DNA of 64,000 nucleotides from assembly GCF_001590785.1 (NCBI RefSeq), contig NZ_LTAO01000001.1:124001-188000 (forward strand), given 5' to 3'. The notes under the pieces are model-generated. The model was not told the DNA's origin. It was given only the letters and a program-made list of their open reading frames with translations, and made no database searches. A program made the position numbers and the translations under genes. Positions 39,570 through 48,939 of this stretch are shown piece after piece; the first letter of the stretch is position 1; each line of letters starts with the position of its first letter. The stretch is from Alkalihalobacillus trypoxylicola (lineage in GTDB: Bacteria > Bacillota > Bacilli > Bacillales > Bacillaceae_D).

Positions 39570-42284
39570 TTATGATAACTTTTGACGAAGTACCATTTGT
39601 AAGATACCACCATGCTTATAGTAATCTACATCGACTTCACTATCAAAACGAACTAATGCTTCAAACTCGGTTTTGTTACCAGCTTCATTTGTAGCTATTA
39701 CAGTTACATATTGACGTGGTTTTACATCTTCAGGTAAATGAACTTCAATTGCTTCTTTACCTGTTAAACCTAAGCTTTCCGCACTTTCACCATCTTTAAA
39801 CTGAAGAGGAAGTACTCCCATCAATACAAGGTTACTACGGTGAATTCTTTCGTAGCTTTCTGCAATAACGGTTTTAATTCCTAATAGGTTGGTTCCTTTA
39901 GCTGCCCAGTCACGAGAGCTTCCCATTCCATAGTCTTTACCAGCTAATACAACTAAACCAGTATTCGTTTCTTTATATTTCATCGCTGCATCATAAATCG
40001 ACATAACCTCACCTGTTGGCCAATACGTTGTATAGCCACCTTCTGTACCAGGTGCAATTTGGTTACGAATTCGGATGTTCGCAAAAGTTCCACGCATCAT
40101 CACTTCGTGATGACCACGACGCGAACCATATGAATTAAAGTCACGTTGCTCAACGCCTTTGTCTAGTAAATACTTACCTGCTGGTGTATCTTTTCCAATT
40201 GCACCTGCTGGTGAGATATGATCAGTCGTTACTGTATCACCAAATTTACCGACTACACGTAAGTCCTTGAGTGGCTTAATGCTTTCAGGCTCTTTAGATA
40301 AACCTTCAAAGAAAGGAGGATTCGCAATATAAGTCGATTGGTCATCCCATTTATATAAAGAATCATCCGTTGTGTTAATTTCATTCCAGCGCTCGTTGCT
40401 TGAGAACACATCTTCATATTCACGACGGAATAGTTCAGGCGTGACCGTTTCTAATACAACTTTTCGAATCTCTTCGGCTGTTGGCCAAATGTCACTGAAA
40501 TAAATATCTTTACCATCTTTACTTTTTCCGATTGGATCGTTTTTCAAGTCGATATCAACCGTCCCAGCTAAAGAATAAGCCACAACTAATGGTGGAGATG
40601 CTAAATAGTTAGCCTTCACTAATGGATGAATACGACCTTCAAAGTTTCGATTTCCTGAAAGAACAGAAGTAACCGTTAAGTCATTGTCAGCTACTGCTTT
40701 TTCAATTTCATCTTCTAGAGGACCAGAATTCCCGATACAGGTCGTACAGCCATACCCAACGATATTATAACCAAGCTTCTCCATATAAGGTAGAAGACCA
40801 GAATCTGTTAAATAACCAGTAACGACTTTAGAACCTGGCGCTAAAGATGTTTTCACATACTCAGGAACCTCTAATCCAAATTCTACCGCTTTTTTCGCTA
40901 CGAGGCCTGCCCCAATAAGTACATATGGGTTAGATGTATTCGTACAGCTTGTAATAGCAGCAATCGCAATAGAACCTGTTTTCATCGTTGTTTTACGGCC
41001 ATCTGCAAAATCTACAGAAACTTCTTTATTAAACTCTTCCTCAGACAAACCGAGCCCTTGAGTTCCTTGAGGAGCTACAATCGCATCACGGAAAGAAGTT
41101 TGCATATCAGATAATGGCACTAAATCCTGTGGACGTTTTGGACCAGAAAGATTGGCTTCAATTTCAGACAATTCAATTTCTACTACATCTGTATAAGTAG
41201 GATCTGGAGTTTGTCCTGGGACATAGAATAACCCATTTTCTTTGCTATATTGTTCTACTAATGAAATTTGTTCTTCAGAACGACCTGTTAAGCGAAGATA
41301 GTTTAAAGACTCGCTATCTACAGGGAAAAATCCACAGGTAGCACCATACTCAGGAGCCATGTTAGATATGGTCGCACGGTCAGCAAGAGGCATAAATTCA
41401 AGTCCTGGACCAAAGAATTCAACAAATTTACCAACTACCTTTTTCTCACGAAGTACTTGTGTTACTTTTAGCGCTACATCTGTAGCTGTTGTTCCACTAG
41501 GTAGCTCTCCAGTTAGTTTCACTCCGATTACTTCTGGAACTGGGAAATAAGAAGGCTGCCCTAACATGCCGGCCTCTGCTTCAATTCCTCCAACACCCCA
41601 TCCAAGAACACCAATACCATTGATCATGGTAGTATGAGAGTCTGTCCCTACTAAAGTATCAGGAAAAGCAACCGTTTCTCCATCCTTCTCGATAGCATGA
41701 ACGACATTCGCTAAATACTCTAAGTTTACTTGGTGAACAATTCCAGTTGCCGGTGGTACAGCACGATAATTATCGAATGCTTTTTTTGCCCAGCTTAAAA
41801 ATTCATAACGCTCTGCGTTACGTTTGAATTCTAAGTTCATATTATAAAGTAATGAGTCACTTGTTCCAGCTTTATCGACTTGAACAGAGTGGTCAATAAC
41901 TAAATCAACAGGGATTTCTGGGTTAATTTGGCTTGGATCGCCACCCATGTCAGCCATAGCCTTACGAAGTGCTGCTAAATCCACTACTGTTGGAACACCC
42001 GTAAAATCTTGTAAAATAACTCGAGATGGCTTAAATGGTACCGAGATATCCTCATTTTGCTCTGGAGTTCCCCATTTTGCTAGATTTTCAACGTGTTCTT
42101 TTTTAATAAAATAATCATCATATTGGCGAAGCACAGATTCTAATAACACCTTAATAGAATAAGGTAATTTAGAAATTTCACCGATTCCCGCTTGCTCAAG
42201 AGCGTCTAAGGAATAATACTTGAAAGATTTGTCACCGACGTTAAACGCTTTTTGTGACTTAAAAACATCTAAATTTTTTGACAT
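39570..42284 (-). CDS. citB: Aconitate hydratase (aconitase A)
   Basis: A 904-residue enzyme that converts citrate to isocitrate with a 4Fe-4S cluster. The three cluster Cys are in SCTNTSNP and [10 protein letters not shown], and [17 protein letters not shown] is the C-terminal swivel-domain motif. Bacillus CitB is also an RNA-binding regulator when iron is scarce, so the same may hold here. The ATG at 42284 follows GGAGGAGGG; an upstream ATG (42308) is less likely. Confidence 0.97.
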   Translation of the reverse strand: MSKNLDVFKSQKAFNVGDKSFKYYSLDALEQAGIGEISKLPYSIKVLLESVLRQYDDYFIKKEHVENLAKWGTPEQNEDISVPFKPSRVILQDFTGVPTVVDLAALRKAMADMGGDPSQINPEIPVDLVIDHSVQVDKAGTSDSLLYNMNLEFKRNAERYEFLSWAKKAFDNYRAVPPATGIVHQVNLEYLANVVHAIEKDGETVAFPDTLVGTDSHTTMINGIGVLGWGVGGIEAEAGMLGQPSYFPVPEVIGVKLTGELPSGTTATDVALKVTQVLREKKVVGKFVEFFGPGLEFMPLADRATISNMAPEYGATCGFFPVDSESLNYLRLTGRSEEQISLVEQYSKENGLFYVPGQTPDPTYTDVVEIELSEIEANLSGPKRPQDLVPLSDMQTSFRDAIVAPQGTQGLGLSEEEFNKEVSVDFADGRKTTMKTGSIAIAAITSCTNTSNPYVLIGAGLVAKKAVEFGLEVPEYVKTSLAPGSKVVTGYLTDSGLLPYMEKLGYNIVGYGCTTCIGNSGPLEDEIEKAVADNDLTVTSVLSGNRNFEGRIHPLVKANYLASPPLVVAYSLAGTVDIDLKNDPIGKSKDGKDIYFSDIWPTAEEIRKVVLETVTPELFRREYEDVFSSNERWNEINTTDDSLYKWDDQSTYIANPPFFEGLSKEPESIKPLKDLRVVGKFGDTVTTDHISPAGAIGKDTPAGKYLLDKGVEQRDFNSYGSRRGHHEVMMRGTFANIRIRNQIAPGTEGGYTTYWPTGEVMSIYDAAMKYKETNTGLVVLAGKDYGMGSSRDWAAKGTNLLGIKTVIAESYERIHRSNLVLMGVLPLQFKDGESAESLGLTGKEAIEVHLPEDVKPRQYVTVIATNEAGNKTEFEALVRFDSEVDVDYYKHGGILQMVLRQKLS

Positions 42285-42369
42285 ATGTATTCCCTCCTCC
42301 ATATTCAATCATACCGTAAACATACAAAATTGTCTAAAATCTAACCTGTTTTAAAAGGTTACTTATGTA

Positions 42370-42387
42370 AGAAAGCGCTTTATTATA
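42370..42387 (-). promoter_or_regulatory. Candidate -10 box and cre site of citB
   Basis: On the minus strand TATAAT (42382-42387) overlaps the cre-like ATAAAGCGCTTTCT (42370-42383), which fits the CcpA consensus at 12 of 14 positions. The -35 box is weak, as expected for an activated or tightly regulated promoter. CcpC sites may also be present (CTTACATAAG is nearby), but that is not certain. Confidence 0.45.
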
Positions 42388-42576
42388 CAAAAAGCGACAT
42401 CCCTTATATAGAATAGCAAAAGTTATGAAAAGAATAAATCATTTTTTATATTTTTATAAGAATTTAATCAAAGAATTACTTATTTTCTTATTCTTTTAGG
42501 AATGAAAAAGGTAGCTCTTGGAAACCTCATTCTAAGCAACAGCATGCTCTTTTGCTTGACACATTTTATGATTCTA

Positions 42577-43080
42577 TTATGAATCATCTTGACTAAGGTG
42601 TTCTCTCGCTTTTCTCTCCTGTCGTCTTTTTTCTCTATTTTTGAACCTCTCTTCTGCTCCTTGATATTGCCATCTTTCTTCTTCTGTTTCAGGAATAATT
42701 TTCGGAACCGGTGTAGGTTTTCCTTTTTCATCTAATGCGACGAATGTAAGATAAGCACTAGCTGTTAATCGTCTTTGCCCCGTTAATAAATTCTCAGCCT
42801 CGACCTTTACATAGATTTCCATTGAAGTGGTTTTTGTATAACTAACGAATGCTTCTAAACAAATCGCTTCTCCGGTATGAATAGGTGCGATAAAGTCCAA
42901 GCTATCACTTGATGCTGTCACGACTCTTGCTCTTGCATGCCTCATAGCTGATATGCTTGCTACTTTATCTGCATAAGCCATCACATTTCCGCCAAACATC
43001 GTCCCATGATAATTCGTATCCGGTGGTAAAACTAAATCTGTAAAAATCGTTCTAGACTCACTTACTTTTTTACTTCCCAT
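42577..43080 (-). CDS. Acyl-CoA thioesterase, YkhA type
   Basis: A 167-residue hotdog thioesterase with TNYHGTMFGGNVMAYADKVA and the later ASSDSLDFIAPIHTGE, typical of the YkhA/BACH-like cytoplasmic acyl-CoA hydrolases. The C-terminal 40 residues are charged and variable. It stands between citB and repeat copy 3 and has its own upstream region. Confidence 0.88.
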   Translation of the reverse strand: MGSKKVSESRTIFTDLVLPPDTNYHGTMFGGNVMAYADKVASISAMRHARARVVTASSDSLDFIAPIHTGEAICLEAFVSYTKTTSMEIYVKVEAENLLTGQRRLTASAYLTFVALDEKGKPTPVPKIIPETEEERWQYQGAEERFKNREKRRQERKAREHLSQDDS

Positions 43081-43127
43081 TATAAAGCCCCTTTATTATT
43101 AAATTCATACTTATTATATAGTTTTTT

Positions 43128-43395
43128 GAATGACTGTGCATCATTCATATCTTATAATGAAATCCGAACAGTTAGGTTTTTGATTTTCACTTTAGGTAGA
43201 TGCTTTCCCAAGGGCTTGTCTTCAGCTAACTCTGACTAGGCAGAGCGTCGTCAGAGTGGATCTTCAAACTACGCTCATCCTTTGGGAGTCACTACCTACC
43301 GTTACAATCGACAAGTTAATGAACAACCATTCAAGACATATTTTATAATAAAAGTTCGATTTCATTCACTTATAGAACAATGATGAAATTCACTC
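43128..43395. repeat. MITE-like repeat, copy 3
   Basis: About 268 bases with the same core as copies 1 and 2 (CTTTCCCAAGGGCTTG, CAGAGCGTCGTCAGAGTGGA). The inner ends ATGAAATCCGAAC and GTTCGATTTCATTCA are near-complementary. The flanks TTTT and ATTT are at best an imperfect duplication. It lies upstream of the thioesterase gene and upstream of the gene at 43489, so it may separate two promoters. Confidence 0.83.
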
Positions 43396-43488
43396 ATTTA
43401 TAAAATCTATACTTTTATCCCTTTTCAAAATAAAGATAACCGTATATAATGACCTATACTCCTATTATGAGTTAGGAAGGTGCGAGCA

Positions 43489-43812
43489 TTGAAAAAATAT
43501 ATTTTGGGTGTATTAAGTCTTGCAATCTTGCTATCTTTTATTGTGCAAATACCTTCCAGTACAGATGCCCACATACTTAACAAAATGATTTCTGCTTCTG
43601 TTGATGTGAATTCTTCAACTGCTATTAACGAATTCTCCATTAGCACAAGTGACGGTACGCTCGAGAACCTTTCTATCGGTTTAATGGAATTGGGTAGCCA
43701 ACTATTAGTAGTAGCTAGTTTCGTATTTAGTTTACTCACGCTCCCCTTTTTACTATCTCGATTTTACCAATCGAATTACCTCATCCTTTCTGATCAATTA
43801 TTAATTAAATAA
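43489..43812 (+). CDS. Small membrane or exported protein
   Basis: A 107-residue product from a TTG start with AGGAAGG in front. The first 30 residues look like a signal peptide or anchor (YILGVLSLAILLSFIVQIPS), and a second hydrophobic segment (QLLVVASFVFSLLTLPFLLS) is near the C-terminus. The region between is polar and lies outside. No family is recognised. A 41-residue membrane protein gene follows after 21 bases, likely in the same operon. Confidence 0.65.
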   Translation: MKKYILGVLSLAILLSFIVQIPSSTDAHILNKMISASVDVNSSTAINEFSISTSDGTLENLSIGLMELGSQLLVVASFVFSLLTLPFLLSRFYQSNYLILSDQLLIK

Positions 43813-43833
43813 TTGACTATGAAGGAGGGTTTT

Positions 43834-43959
43834 ATGATGATGTGGATTCGCATGATTTTAATTGTTATTCTATCATTTACCGCTTTAAGCTTCTTTACCT
43901 TTCAAGGAATTGAAGGAGTTAAGGCCGTTATCGAAATCATTAAATCAACGAAAGCTTAA
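43834..43959 (+). CDS. 41-residue membrane protein
   Basis: ATG at 43834 follows GAAGGAGGG, and TAA is at 43957-43959. The product MMMWIRMILIVILSFTALSF continues with FTFQGIEG and a short amphipathic tail. One membrane segment is clear. It is next to the gene at 43489 and before a strong terminator. The function is unknown. Confidence 0.7.
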   Translation: MMMWIRMILIVILSFTALSFFTFQGIEGVKAVIEIIKSTKA

Positions 43960-43969
43960 TCGAAGAACC

Positions 43970-44005
43970 AAGAGCCAAAACTTTAAAGTTTTGGCTCTTT
44001 TTTTA
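43970..44005 (+). terminator. Perfect terminator after the small membrane gene pair
   Basis: AAGAGCCAAAACTTT (43970-43984) is directly followed by its complement AAAGTTTTGGCTCTT (43985-43999) and a T run. Confidence 0.88.
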
Positions 44006-44171
44006 CATGGAAATAAATGGACATAATTTAACAAGAGGATTTCAAACTCTCTACTTGGATCATCTAGATTACAATATGATTTCGTTCCGATTAAAAAAGC
44101 CCCTTTTGCTTGCTTCCACCTGTGATCGGCTGTTAGGATAGCAATCGTTAGACAAAAAAGGAGGTTTTCAG

Positions 44172-45080
44172 ATGATGAAAACAAACAAAGCGACAGCTAT
44201 TAGAAATCTAGGATTACCAATTGTAGCTGCTGGTGCCATTCTCTTTTTTACCCCTTCACATGCAGGAGCAGAAAAATTAGAGGACAACGTATTGTTAAAA
44301 GGCATGGATGGAGACCAAATCGAAGAGCTACAAGAAAAGCTTTTTGAAGATGGCTTTCTCGATAAAGAGGCTATCCATGGTTCTTATGACAACGATACTA
44401 AGGAAGCTGTAAAATCGTTTCAAAAAGAACATCAATTATATATAGATGGCATTGCAGGACCTCAAACAATGGGTGCTATTATGGTCTTGGAAGAAGGAGA
44501 TGATGGTATCTATGTTAAAGCTCTTCAAAAAATATTAGGAGACTTTGATTATTATGATGGAGAAATTACAGGTGATTTTGACAATGAAACCAAAAATGCT
44601 GTAAAGAAAGCCCAAAAGGATTTACAAATTACAGTAGATGGAATAGCTGGACCAGACACTTTTGGTTCTTTATATAACGGTGTCTACAACACGGAAGAAA
44701 CATTAGAATCATCTGAAAATAAAGAAGTAGCACCTGTGGCAACCTCTCAACCCAATAATAACGAAAGCTCTGAGAGTGATAACGCAGATGGAACGGTATT
44801 AACCATGGAGGCAACAGCCTACACTGCTGAATGCGAAGGCTGCTCAGGTATCACAGCAACCGGTATTGATTTACTAGCTGACCGTAACAAAAAAGTAATT
44901 GCGGTTGACCCAAGCGTCATACCACTTGGAACTAGAGTACACGTAGAAGGTTATGGTGAAGCAATTGCTGGTGATACAGGTGGAGCGATAAAAGGAAACA
45001 AAGTGGATCTTCATGTTCCTACTAAAAATGAAGCTATTCAATTTGGTAGACAAAATGTGAAGGTAACGATTCTAGATTAA
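44172..45080 (+). CDS. Cell-wall protein with two peptidoglycan-binding domains and a 3D domain (YocH-like)
   Basis: A 302-residue exported protein. After a signal peptide (cut after SHAGA) come two PG_binding_1 domains (IEELQEKLFEDGFLD and YVKALQKILGDFDYY, each closing with VDGIAGP or IDGIAGP), a Ser/Asn linker, and a C-terminal 3D domain with its three Asp residues in VIAVDPSVIPLG, IAGDTGGAIKG and KVDLHVPT. Such domains are thought to cut peptidoglycan as lytic transglycosylases, like B. subtilis YocH. AAAGGAGG precedes the ATG. Confidence 0.9.
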   Translation: MMKTNKATAIRNLGLPIVAAGAILFFTPSHAGAEKLEDNVLLKGMDGDQIEELQEKLFEDGFLDKEAIHGSYDNDTKEAVKSFQKEHQLYIDGIAGPQTMGAIMVLEEGDDGIYVKALQKILGDFDYYDGEITGDFDNETKNAVKKAQKDLQITVDGIAGPDTFGSLYNGVYNTEETLESSENKEVAPVATSQPNNNESSESDNADGTVLTMEATAYTAECEGCSGITATGIDLLADRNKKVIAVDPSVIPLGTRVHVEGYGEAIAGDTGGAIKGNKVDLHVPTKNEAIQFGRQNVKVTILD

Positions 45081-45090
45081 TAGCAAGTAA

Positions 45091-45130
45091 AAAAGACAGT
45101 AGAGCAAGCAATTACTCTACTGTCTTTTTA
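45091..45130 (+). terminator. Terminator of the 3D-domain gene
   Basis: AAAAAGACAGTAGAG (45091-45105) pairs perfectly with CTCTACTGTCTTTTT (45116-45130). It may also work for the convergent PspC gene. Confidence 0.88.
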
Positions 45131-45154
45131 ATTTCGAAAATGAACGTTTTACTG

Positions 45155-45322
45155 TTAGGCTTCTGTTAAGATAACAGCCATTAAAAGATAAGCAATTATA
45201 GAAATTGGTAAGATAACAAATAACACTCTGACGAGAAAGCTTGATATACCGAGGTGCTGTGCAATTCCTCCACATACGCCAAAAAACATTTTGTCCGTTG
45301 ATGATCGGTGCAATCCACTCAT
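45155..45322 (-). CDS. PspC domain protein
   Basis: A 55-residue membrane protein with the PspC block DKMFFGVCGGIAQHLGIS and one long membrane segment (VLFVILPISIIAYLLMAVIL). The ATG at 45322 follows AAAAGGAGAG. PspC domains are part of envelope stress sensing. No other psp gene is adjacent. Confidence 0.87.
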   Translation of the reverse strand: MSGLHRSSTDKMFFGVCGGIAQHLGISSFLVRVLFVILPISIIAYLLMAVILTEA

Positions 45323-45362
45323 TATATCTCTCCTTTTCTTCATAAAACCCTATGTAAGGATA

Positions 45363-45557
45363 TTATTTCGTCCAGCCTGGTTCATATGTATATTCGATAT
45401 TTCCTTTATGCTGTGCATTCCCTCTGAAGGATTGTTTGTCCTCCTGCTCCATCAGTATTTCTCTGAACATTAGAAATCGTTCTTTTTGTACTAATATAGA
45501 TGGTACTTCATTATTCCTTAATGCTTGTAACTGATTCACTATTTCTTCTTTTTCCAT
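45363..45557 (-). CDS. Small conserved protein of unknown function
   Basis: A 64-residue soluble protein with a helical N-terminal half (MEKEEIVNQLQALRNNEVPS) and a conserved-looking tail (FRGNAQHKGNIEYTYEPGWT). AAAGGATG lies upstream. It resembles short Bacillus proteins known only as hypothetical. Confidence 0.65.
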   Translation of the reverse strand: MEKEEIVNQLQALRNNEVPSILVQKERFLMFREILMEQEDKQSFRGNAQHKGNIEYTYEPGWTK

Positions 45558-45576
45558 AACCTATTCATCCTTTACA

Positions 45577-45999
45577 TTAAATAAAGTACGGTAGAATTTT
45601 TACTGCAAACATAATAATAATAGTAAGAGTTAGCAGTAGACTAAACACAAATAAGCTTTGTATTTCTTCTTCATTATGTTGCTGATTTCCTAAAGAAGCA
45701 AGGCTTAATCGAACTTTCTTTGCCGTAAATCCTAATAGCACTCCTAAACCTAACCATATTAAGAAAACAGATATGGTCCACAGTGATAACCAATTCTGAA
45801 TCATAATTAAACCAGATACAAAAGATATAATAAGAGCGATATGAGCAACTGAGATAATACGTCTGTATATTTTTAAAAGCACCACTAATTTACTCGGCTC
45901 TAAACTACCAACACCTTTTATCAATATAGGAAAAGGAATTATAATAAAAAAGACTACTGCTATTAATACATGTATGCCGTAACTTACGATATAATCCAT
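45577..45999 (-). CDS. Four-segment membrane protein
   Basis: A 140-residue protein with four hydrophobic segments and a short cytoplasmic loop (LASLGNQQHNEEEIQ). The start at 45999 follows GGAGG by 10 bases; an upstream in-frame Met at 46029 is possible. No family was recognised with certainty. Confidence 0.65.
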   Translation of the reverse strand: MDYIVSYGIHVLIAVVFFIIIPFPILIKGVGSLEPSKLVVLLKIYRRIISVAHIALIISFVSGLIMIQNWLSLWTISVFLIWLGLGVLLGFTAKKVRLSLASLGNQQHNEEEIQSLFVFSLLLTLTIIIMFAVKILPYFI

Positions 46000-46125
46000 T
46001 ACGATGACACCTCCTAAAACATCATACAAAATTAAACCATTTTTTTAAAGCTAAAATACTCTTCATTCCACTTTCTTTTAAAAATATGGTAGGATATGAT
46101 CGAAAGTAAACGAGGTGAGATATAA

Positions 46126-46560
46126 ATGGAGAACCTTTTTATGTGGTTTATCATTTTTTGGACAATATTTTTAATTACAGTCATGTTTATAGGCGGTTAT
46201 TTCATGTTTCGAAAGTTTTTAAAAAGACTTCCTAAAGATGATGGTAAATCAATATTGGACTGGCAGGAATTTTATATTAATGAAACGATTGAGCTATGGC
46301 ACGATGAGCAAAAAAATTTATTAAACGAATTAGTAGAGCCTGTTCCAGACCTATTTCGAGACGTAGCAAAAGGTAAAATCGCAGGCAAAATTAGTGAGCT
46401 CGTCTACAAAGAAAAAGCGAATGAAATCACTTTGGATTATATTATTCGTGGTTATATTATCGCTACTCCAAAAAGAGATCATAAATTTCTAAAAAAGAAG
46501 TTAACCGAGCTAGATATTGATATAAAACCTTATCAACCACTTTTTGAGCAATCTAGCTAA
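46126..46560 (+). CDS. DUF2621 protein (YneK-like)
   Basis: A 144-residue protein with one N-terminal membrane segment, FRKFLKRLPKDDGKSILDWQ, then PVPDLFRDVAKGKIAGKI and YIIATPKRDHKFLKKKL. From memory this is the DUF2621 family, B. subtilis YneK, which lies beside ccdC there too. The C-terminal part is probably cytoplasmic. The function is unknown. Confidence 0.85.
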   Translation: MENLFMWFIIFWTIFLITVMFIGGYFMFRKFLKRLPKDDGKSILDWQEFYINETIELWHDEQKNLLNELVEPVPDLFRDVAKGKIAGKISELVYKEKANEITLDYIIRGYIIATPKRDHKFLKKKLTELDIDIKPYQPLFEQSS

Positions 46561-46605
46561 AAAACCGTTCTCCTTGATCGAAGTTCAAGGAAGAACGGTT
46601 TTTTA
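46559..46605. terminator. Bidirectional terminator between yneK-like and ccdC-like genes
   Basis: AAAACCGTTCT-CCTTGA pairs with TTCAAGG-AAGAACGGTTTT around 46560-46602, with A and T runs on the outside. Confidence 0.85.
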
Positions 46606-46618
46606 CTTATGTATTGTA

Positions 46619-47131
46619 TTAGCGTTGAATCGGCGTATCCCAGCTCACATTTGTTTCGAATTGCTGTTGTTTTTGAAGCTTCTTAAAGGAACGAAGCATC
46701 GCAATTCTCCACGGAAGGAGCATCGAAAAAGCTAAAATAAAAAACATACCTGCAAGTTGCTCATAGGTTATGATATGTCCAAAAATAAAACGAGCTAATA
46801 AACGAATACTAAATAAACCAATTAGCAAAACAGGAAACCACTTTGAATGCTTGAAAAATATAGAACCCTTTTTTATTTCAAATTTTGAGGTTAAAATTAA
46901 TGGAATCGAAAAGAGCAGCCCTACTGTTACAGCTTCCACGATTAATAGTAACGAAAGCCTAGTTGGCTCGTATAAAAACATTAAAAACCCTGTTGACATA
47001 AAAAAAGGAGGTAATACTATTTTTTTTAGTGAAGCTGGCTTTTTTTGTGACTTTAAACGAATCATAATGGCTAAAATGGCCATACAGACCGCACCTACAG
47101 ATGAAATGATGATGTAATACTGCTCCAACAA
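46619..47131 (-). CDS. ccdC: CcdC-like membrane protein
   Basis: A 170-residue protein with about five membrane segments and the CcdC (YneJ) blocks SLKKIVLPPFFMSTGFLMFL, GLLFSIPLILTSKFEIK and EQLAGMFFILAFSMLLPWR. From memory CcdC lies next to cytochrome c biogenesis gene ccdA in B. subtilis, but ccdA is not present here. The long frame starts at 47200; AAAGGA lies 6 bases before the TTG at 47131, which is preferred. The TTG at 47128 is also possible. Confidence 0.75.
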   Translation of the reverse strand: MLEQYYIIISSVGAVCMAILAIMIRLKSQKKPASLKKIVLPPFFMSTGFLMFLYEPTRLSLLLIVEAVTVGLLFSIPLILTSKFEIKKGSIFFKHSKWFPVLLIGLFSIRLLARFIFGHIITYEQLAGMFFILAFSMLLPWRIAMLRSFKKLQKQQQFETNVSWDTPIQR

Positions 47132-47376
47132 GCTCAATCCTTTCAAATACATCTTATATCCAACATTATTAAAGATATAGGAATTCTCCCTTAAAAACAA
47201 ATGAATATTGTTCTTATTTAAATAGGGAGGTAATTTGATAGGCTTTATTAACGTATTAAGGTTTCTCTTTAAATGATTTCTATTATAAAGTCGTAAAGCT
47301 CTCGCTCATGATTTTAATTTCCTAAATTTTTGTTGCTTCATTCAGTAGATTAGATTTTTTTTATAATACATTCGTT

Positions 47377-47628
47377 CTACTTACTTAAAAAGGAAATGGT
47401 TAATTTGTTCTCACCGATATAATGTTTGATTTCTCCCTTTAGAAAAAGTGGCGTATTTTTATCCAAATACTTATACACCGGTGGAAAACCACTATCGTTG
47501 TTTATTTTTAATAATACTTTTTCAATGGAGATATTGTATAATTGACAAATATCTTGTGGGCTGACTAAATGTTTTTTTTGATGGTTACTTTTTTCCTCTT
47601 CTTTACTGACCATTTTTATCTGTACCAT
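47377..47628 (-). CDS. Small AlpA/excisionase-like DNA-binding protein
   Basis: An 83-residue product whose centre, SPQDICQLYNISIEKVLLKI, resembles a winged helix-turn-helix of the AlpA/excisionase kind (HTH, then a short wing FPPVYKYLDKNTPLFLKGE, then an end helix). A GGGGG precedes the ATG at 12 bases. It is outside the predicted prophage but close to its border. The match is by shape, not by strong identity. Confidence 0.5.
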   Translation of the reverse strand: MVQIKMVSKEEEKSNHQKKHLVSPQDICQLYNISIEKVLLKINNDSGFPPVYKYLDKNTPLFLKGEIKHYIGENKLTISFLSK

Positions 47629-48055
47629 GTTATCTATTTTCCCCCTAAAGCTTTTTAAAAAATTAACATACCATTAGCTTCTGTACAAAAAATGTACGAA
47701 TCTGATATGATTTAAAAAGTCGGGCATAGGGAGACGGATGATATTTTAAAATTTTCGATACTGAATAAGCACCCTTCCCCAAATCAAACGTCCCAGCGCC
47801 AAGCTTTTTTCAAAAAAGGAATTTATTATGGTTATTTTGATTAGGCGATGGTACCCTTTAGTTCGTATTGATTATGCCCGTGAAGAAAGTACTGTTTATT
47901 TTGGAATAATAGTACCTTTTTCCTAAATGAATGTTAATTTTATAACTGCATATAGACTGTTCATTCACCTATACTCCATAAATGATAGGTCATTTAAGTT
48001 CTTTTACTGTATACTATTGTATAAGCCATTATTTTCAACATAATCAGGGGGACTC
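47629..48055. other. Intergenic region with a weak small ORF
   Basis: About 430 bases. One frame of 32 codons (47828-47926, AAGGA 7 bases before its ATG) could encode a short hydrophobic peptide, but there is no other support. A GTACA/TGTAC inverted repeat lies near 47682-47697. Nothing else was recognised. Confidence 0.35.
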
Positions 48056-48310
48056 ATGAAAAAATATATTTATCCGATATTTCTTGCATTCTTACTTGTT
48101 TTTATTTGTTTTTCCGTATATAAAATCATTCCAAATTTGAATACCTTATTTACATTAATCTTCATTATGATTTTAGGTGCAACCGGACACTTTTTGATGG
48201 AGTTTCTAAAAAAGCATGCAAATCAATATGATGAAAGTGCTAAAAAAATTAAAACAACCTTTTTCTCTACCTTCATTATTTTAGCCGGTGCTTGCTTGTT
48301 CTTCATTTAA
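48056..48310 (+). CDS. Small membrane protein
   Basis: An 84-residue protein with three hydrophobic segments (YIYPIFLAFLLVFICF, LFTLIFIMILGATGHFLM, FFSTFIILAGACLFFI). AGGGGGAC precedes the ATG. A small hairpin with a T tail follows. No family was recognised. Confidence 0.65.
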   Translation: MKKYIYPIFLAFLLVFICFSVYKIIPNLNTLFTLIFIMILGATGHFLMEFLKKHANQYDESAKKIKTTFFSTFIILAGACLFFI

Positions 48311-48313
48311 TGA

Positions 48314-48338
48314 ATTCCCTATATAAAGGGGATTTTTT
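48314..48338 (+). terminator. Terminator after the small membrane gene
   Basis: ATTCCC (48314 on) pairs with GGGGAT, followed by TTTTTT. The stem is short with one G-T pair. Confidence 0.6.
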
Positions 48339-48649
48339 GTTTTTATTCGCCATTTTTCGAGTGATTAGCTCGTCATCTCAGAGACCATGTTAAAAAGGAC
48401 GAAAAATAGATTAGCCTTGTTTACTATGGCATTCTTAAATCCGAAGCCTTTAATTCATACTAAAACCTCAAAGATTACAAAACAACTTTTTAACTTCTAC
48501 TAATAATTATAAAAAAAACCACTCTCTCACGGTTTAAAATTCTCCCGAGAAAAAGCAGTTTTGTTTGTTTAGAAGATTATGATTGATTGAAAATAAAACG
48601 ATTAGTGGATTTCACTTTCAATCCCTTAAAATGATGTGTCCATATACAT
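48339..48649. other. Intergenic region next to the yneF remnant
   Basis: About 310 bases with no recognised gene. A weak AAACC/GGTTT stem lies around 48515-48535. It would have been the normal downstream flank of yneF. Confidence 0.35.
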
Positions 48650-48672
48650 AAAACCCAATATAAGTGGGTTAA
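48650..48672 (-). terminator. Original terminator of yneF
   Basis: AACCCA (48652-48657) pairs with TGGGTT (48665-48670). On the minus strand a TTTTATG tail follows. It lies just past the yneF stop. Confidence 0.6.
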
Positions 48673-48681
48673 ATTCAATGT

Positions 48682-48774
48682 TTATTTCCCTTGCTGTCTT
48701 TGCATAGCCTGCATCATTTGGTTAATTTTCTTTTGCGATGGCTTTTGACCCATTTGCATCATCATTACTCGTAA
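48682..48774 (-). pseudogene. yneF: 3' remnant of yneF (UPF0154), cut by prophage integration
   Basis: On the minus strand the last 30 codons read LRVMMMQMGQKPSQKKINQM and then MQAMQRQQGK with a TAA at 48682-48684. From memory this is the C-terminal part of the YneF/UPF0154 membrane protein, which usually has about 70 residues and an N-terminal membrane segment. Directly upstream of the Leu codon is an in-frame TAG, so the reading frame is lost. The border at about 48775 is where phage-like sequence begins. Confidence 0.8.
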
Positions 48775-48778
48775 CTAC
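48775..48778. other. Predicted prophage left border (attL, edge of homology)
   Basis: Similarity to yneF ends at about 48774 and is followed by prophage regulatory genes. The att core should lie within the retained yneF sequence (48682-48774). The other copy must be outside the window, so the core sequence cannot be read here. Confidence 0.5.
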
Positions 48779-48939
48779 TGATATATAAGGGTTTATCAAT
48801 ATACTTCCATTTCAATTCTCCGTAAGAAAAATATACCACAGTTAGTTAAATTTTGTCTATAAAAAACATTTAGATTTACTTTAGTGCTTAATTTTCCTAC
48901 TAATATTTATTATAGAAGAAACTCGTCAAAATGCCATTA

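Noticed and set aside
47828-47926. 32-codon frame with AAGGA upstream
   Set aside because: It is too short, with no conserved features and no terminator; it is kept only as a remark on the intergenic region.
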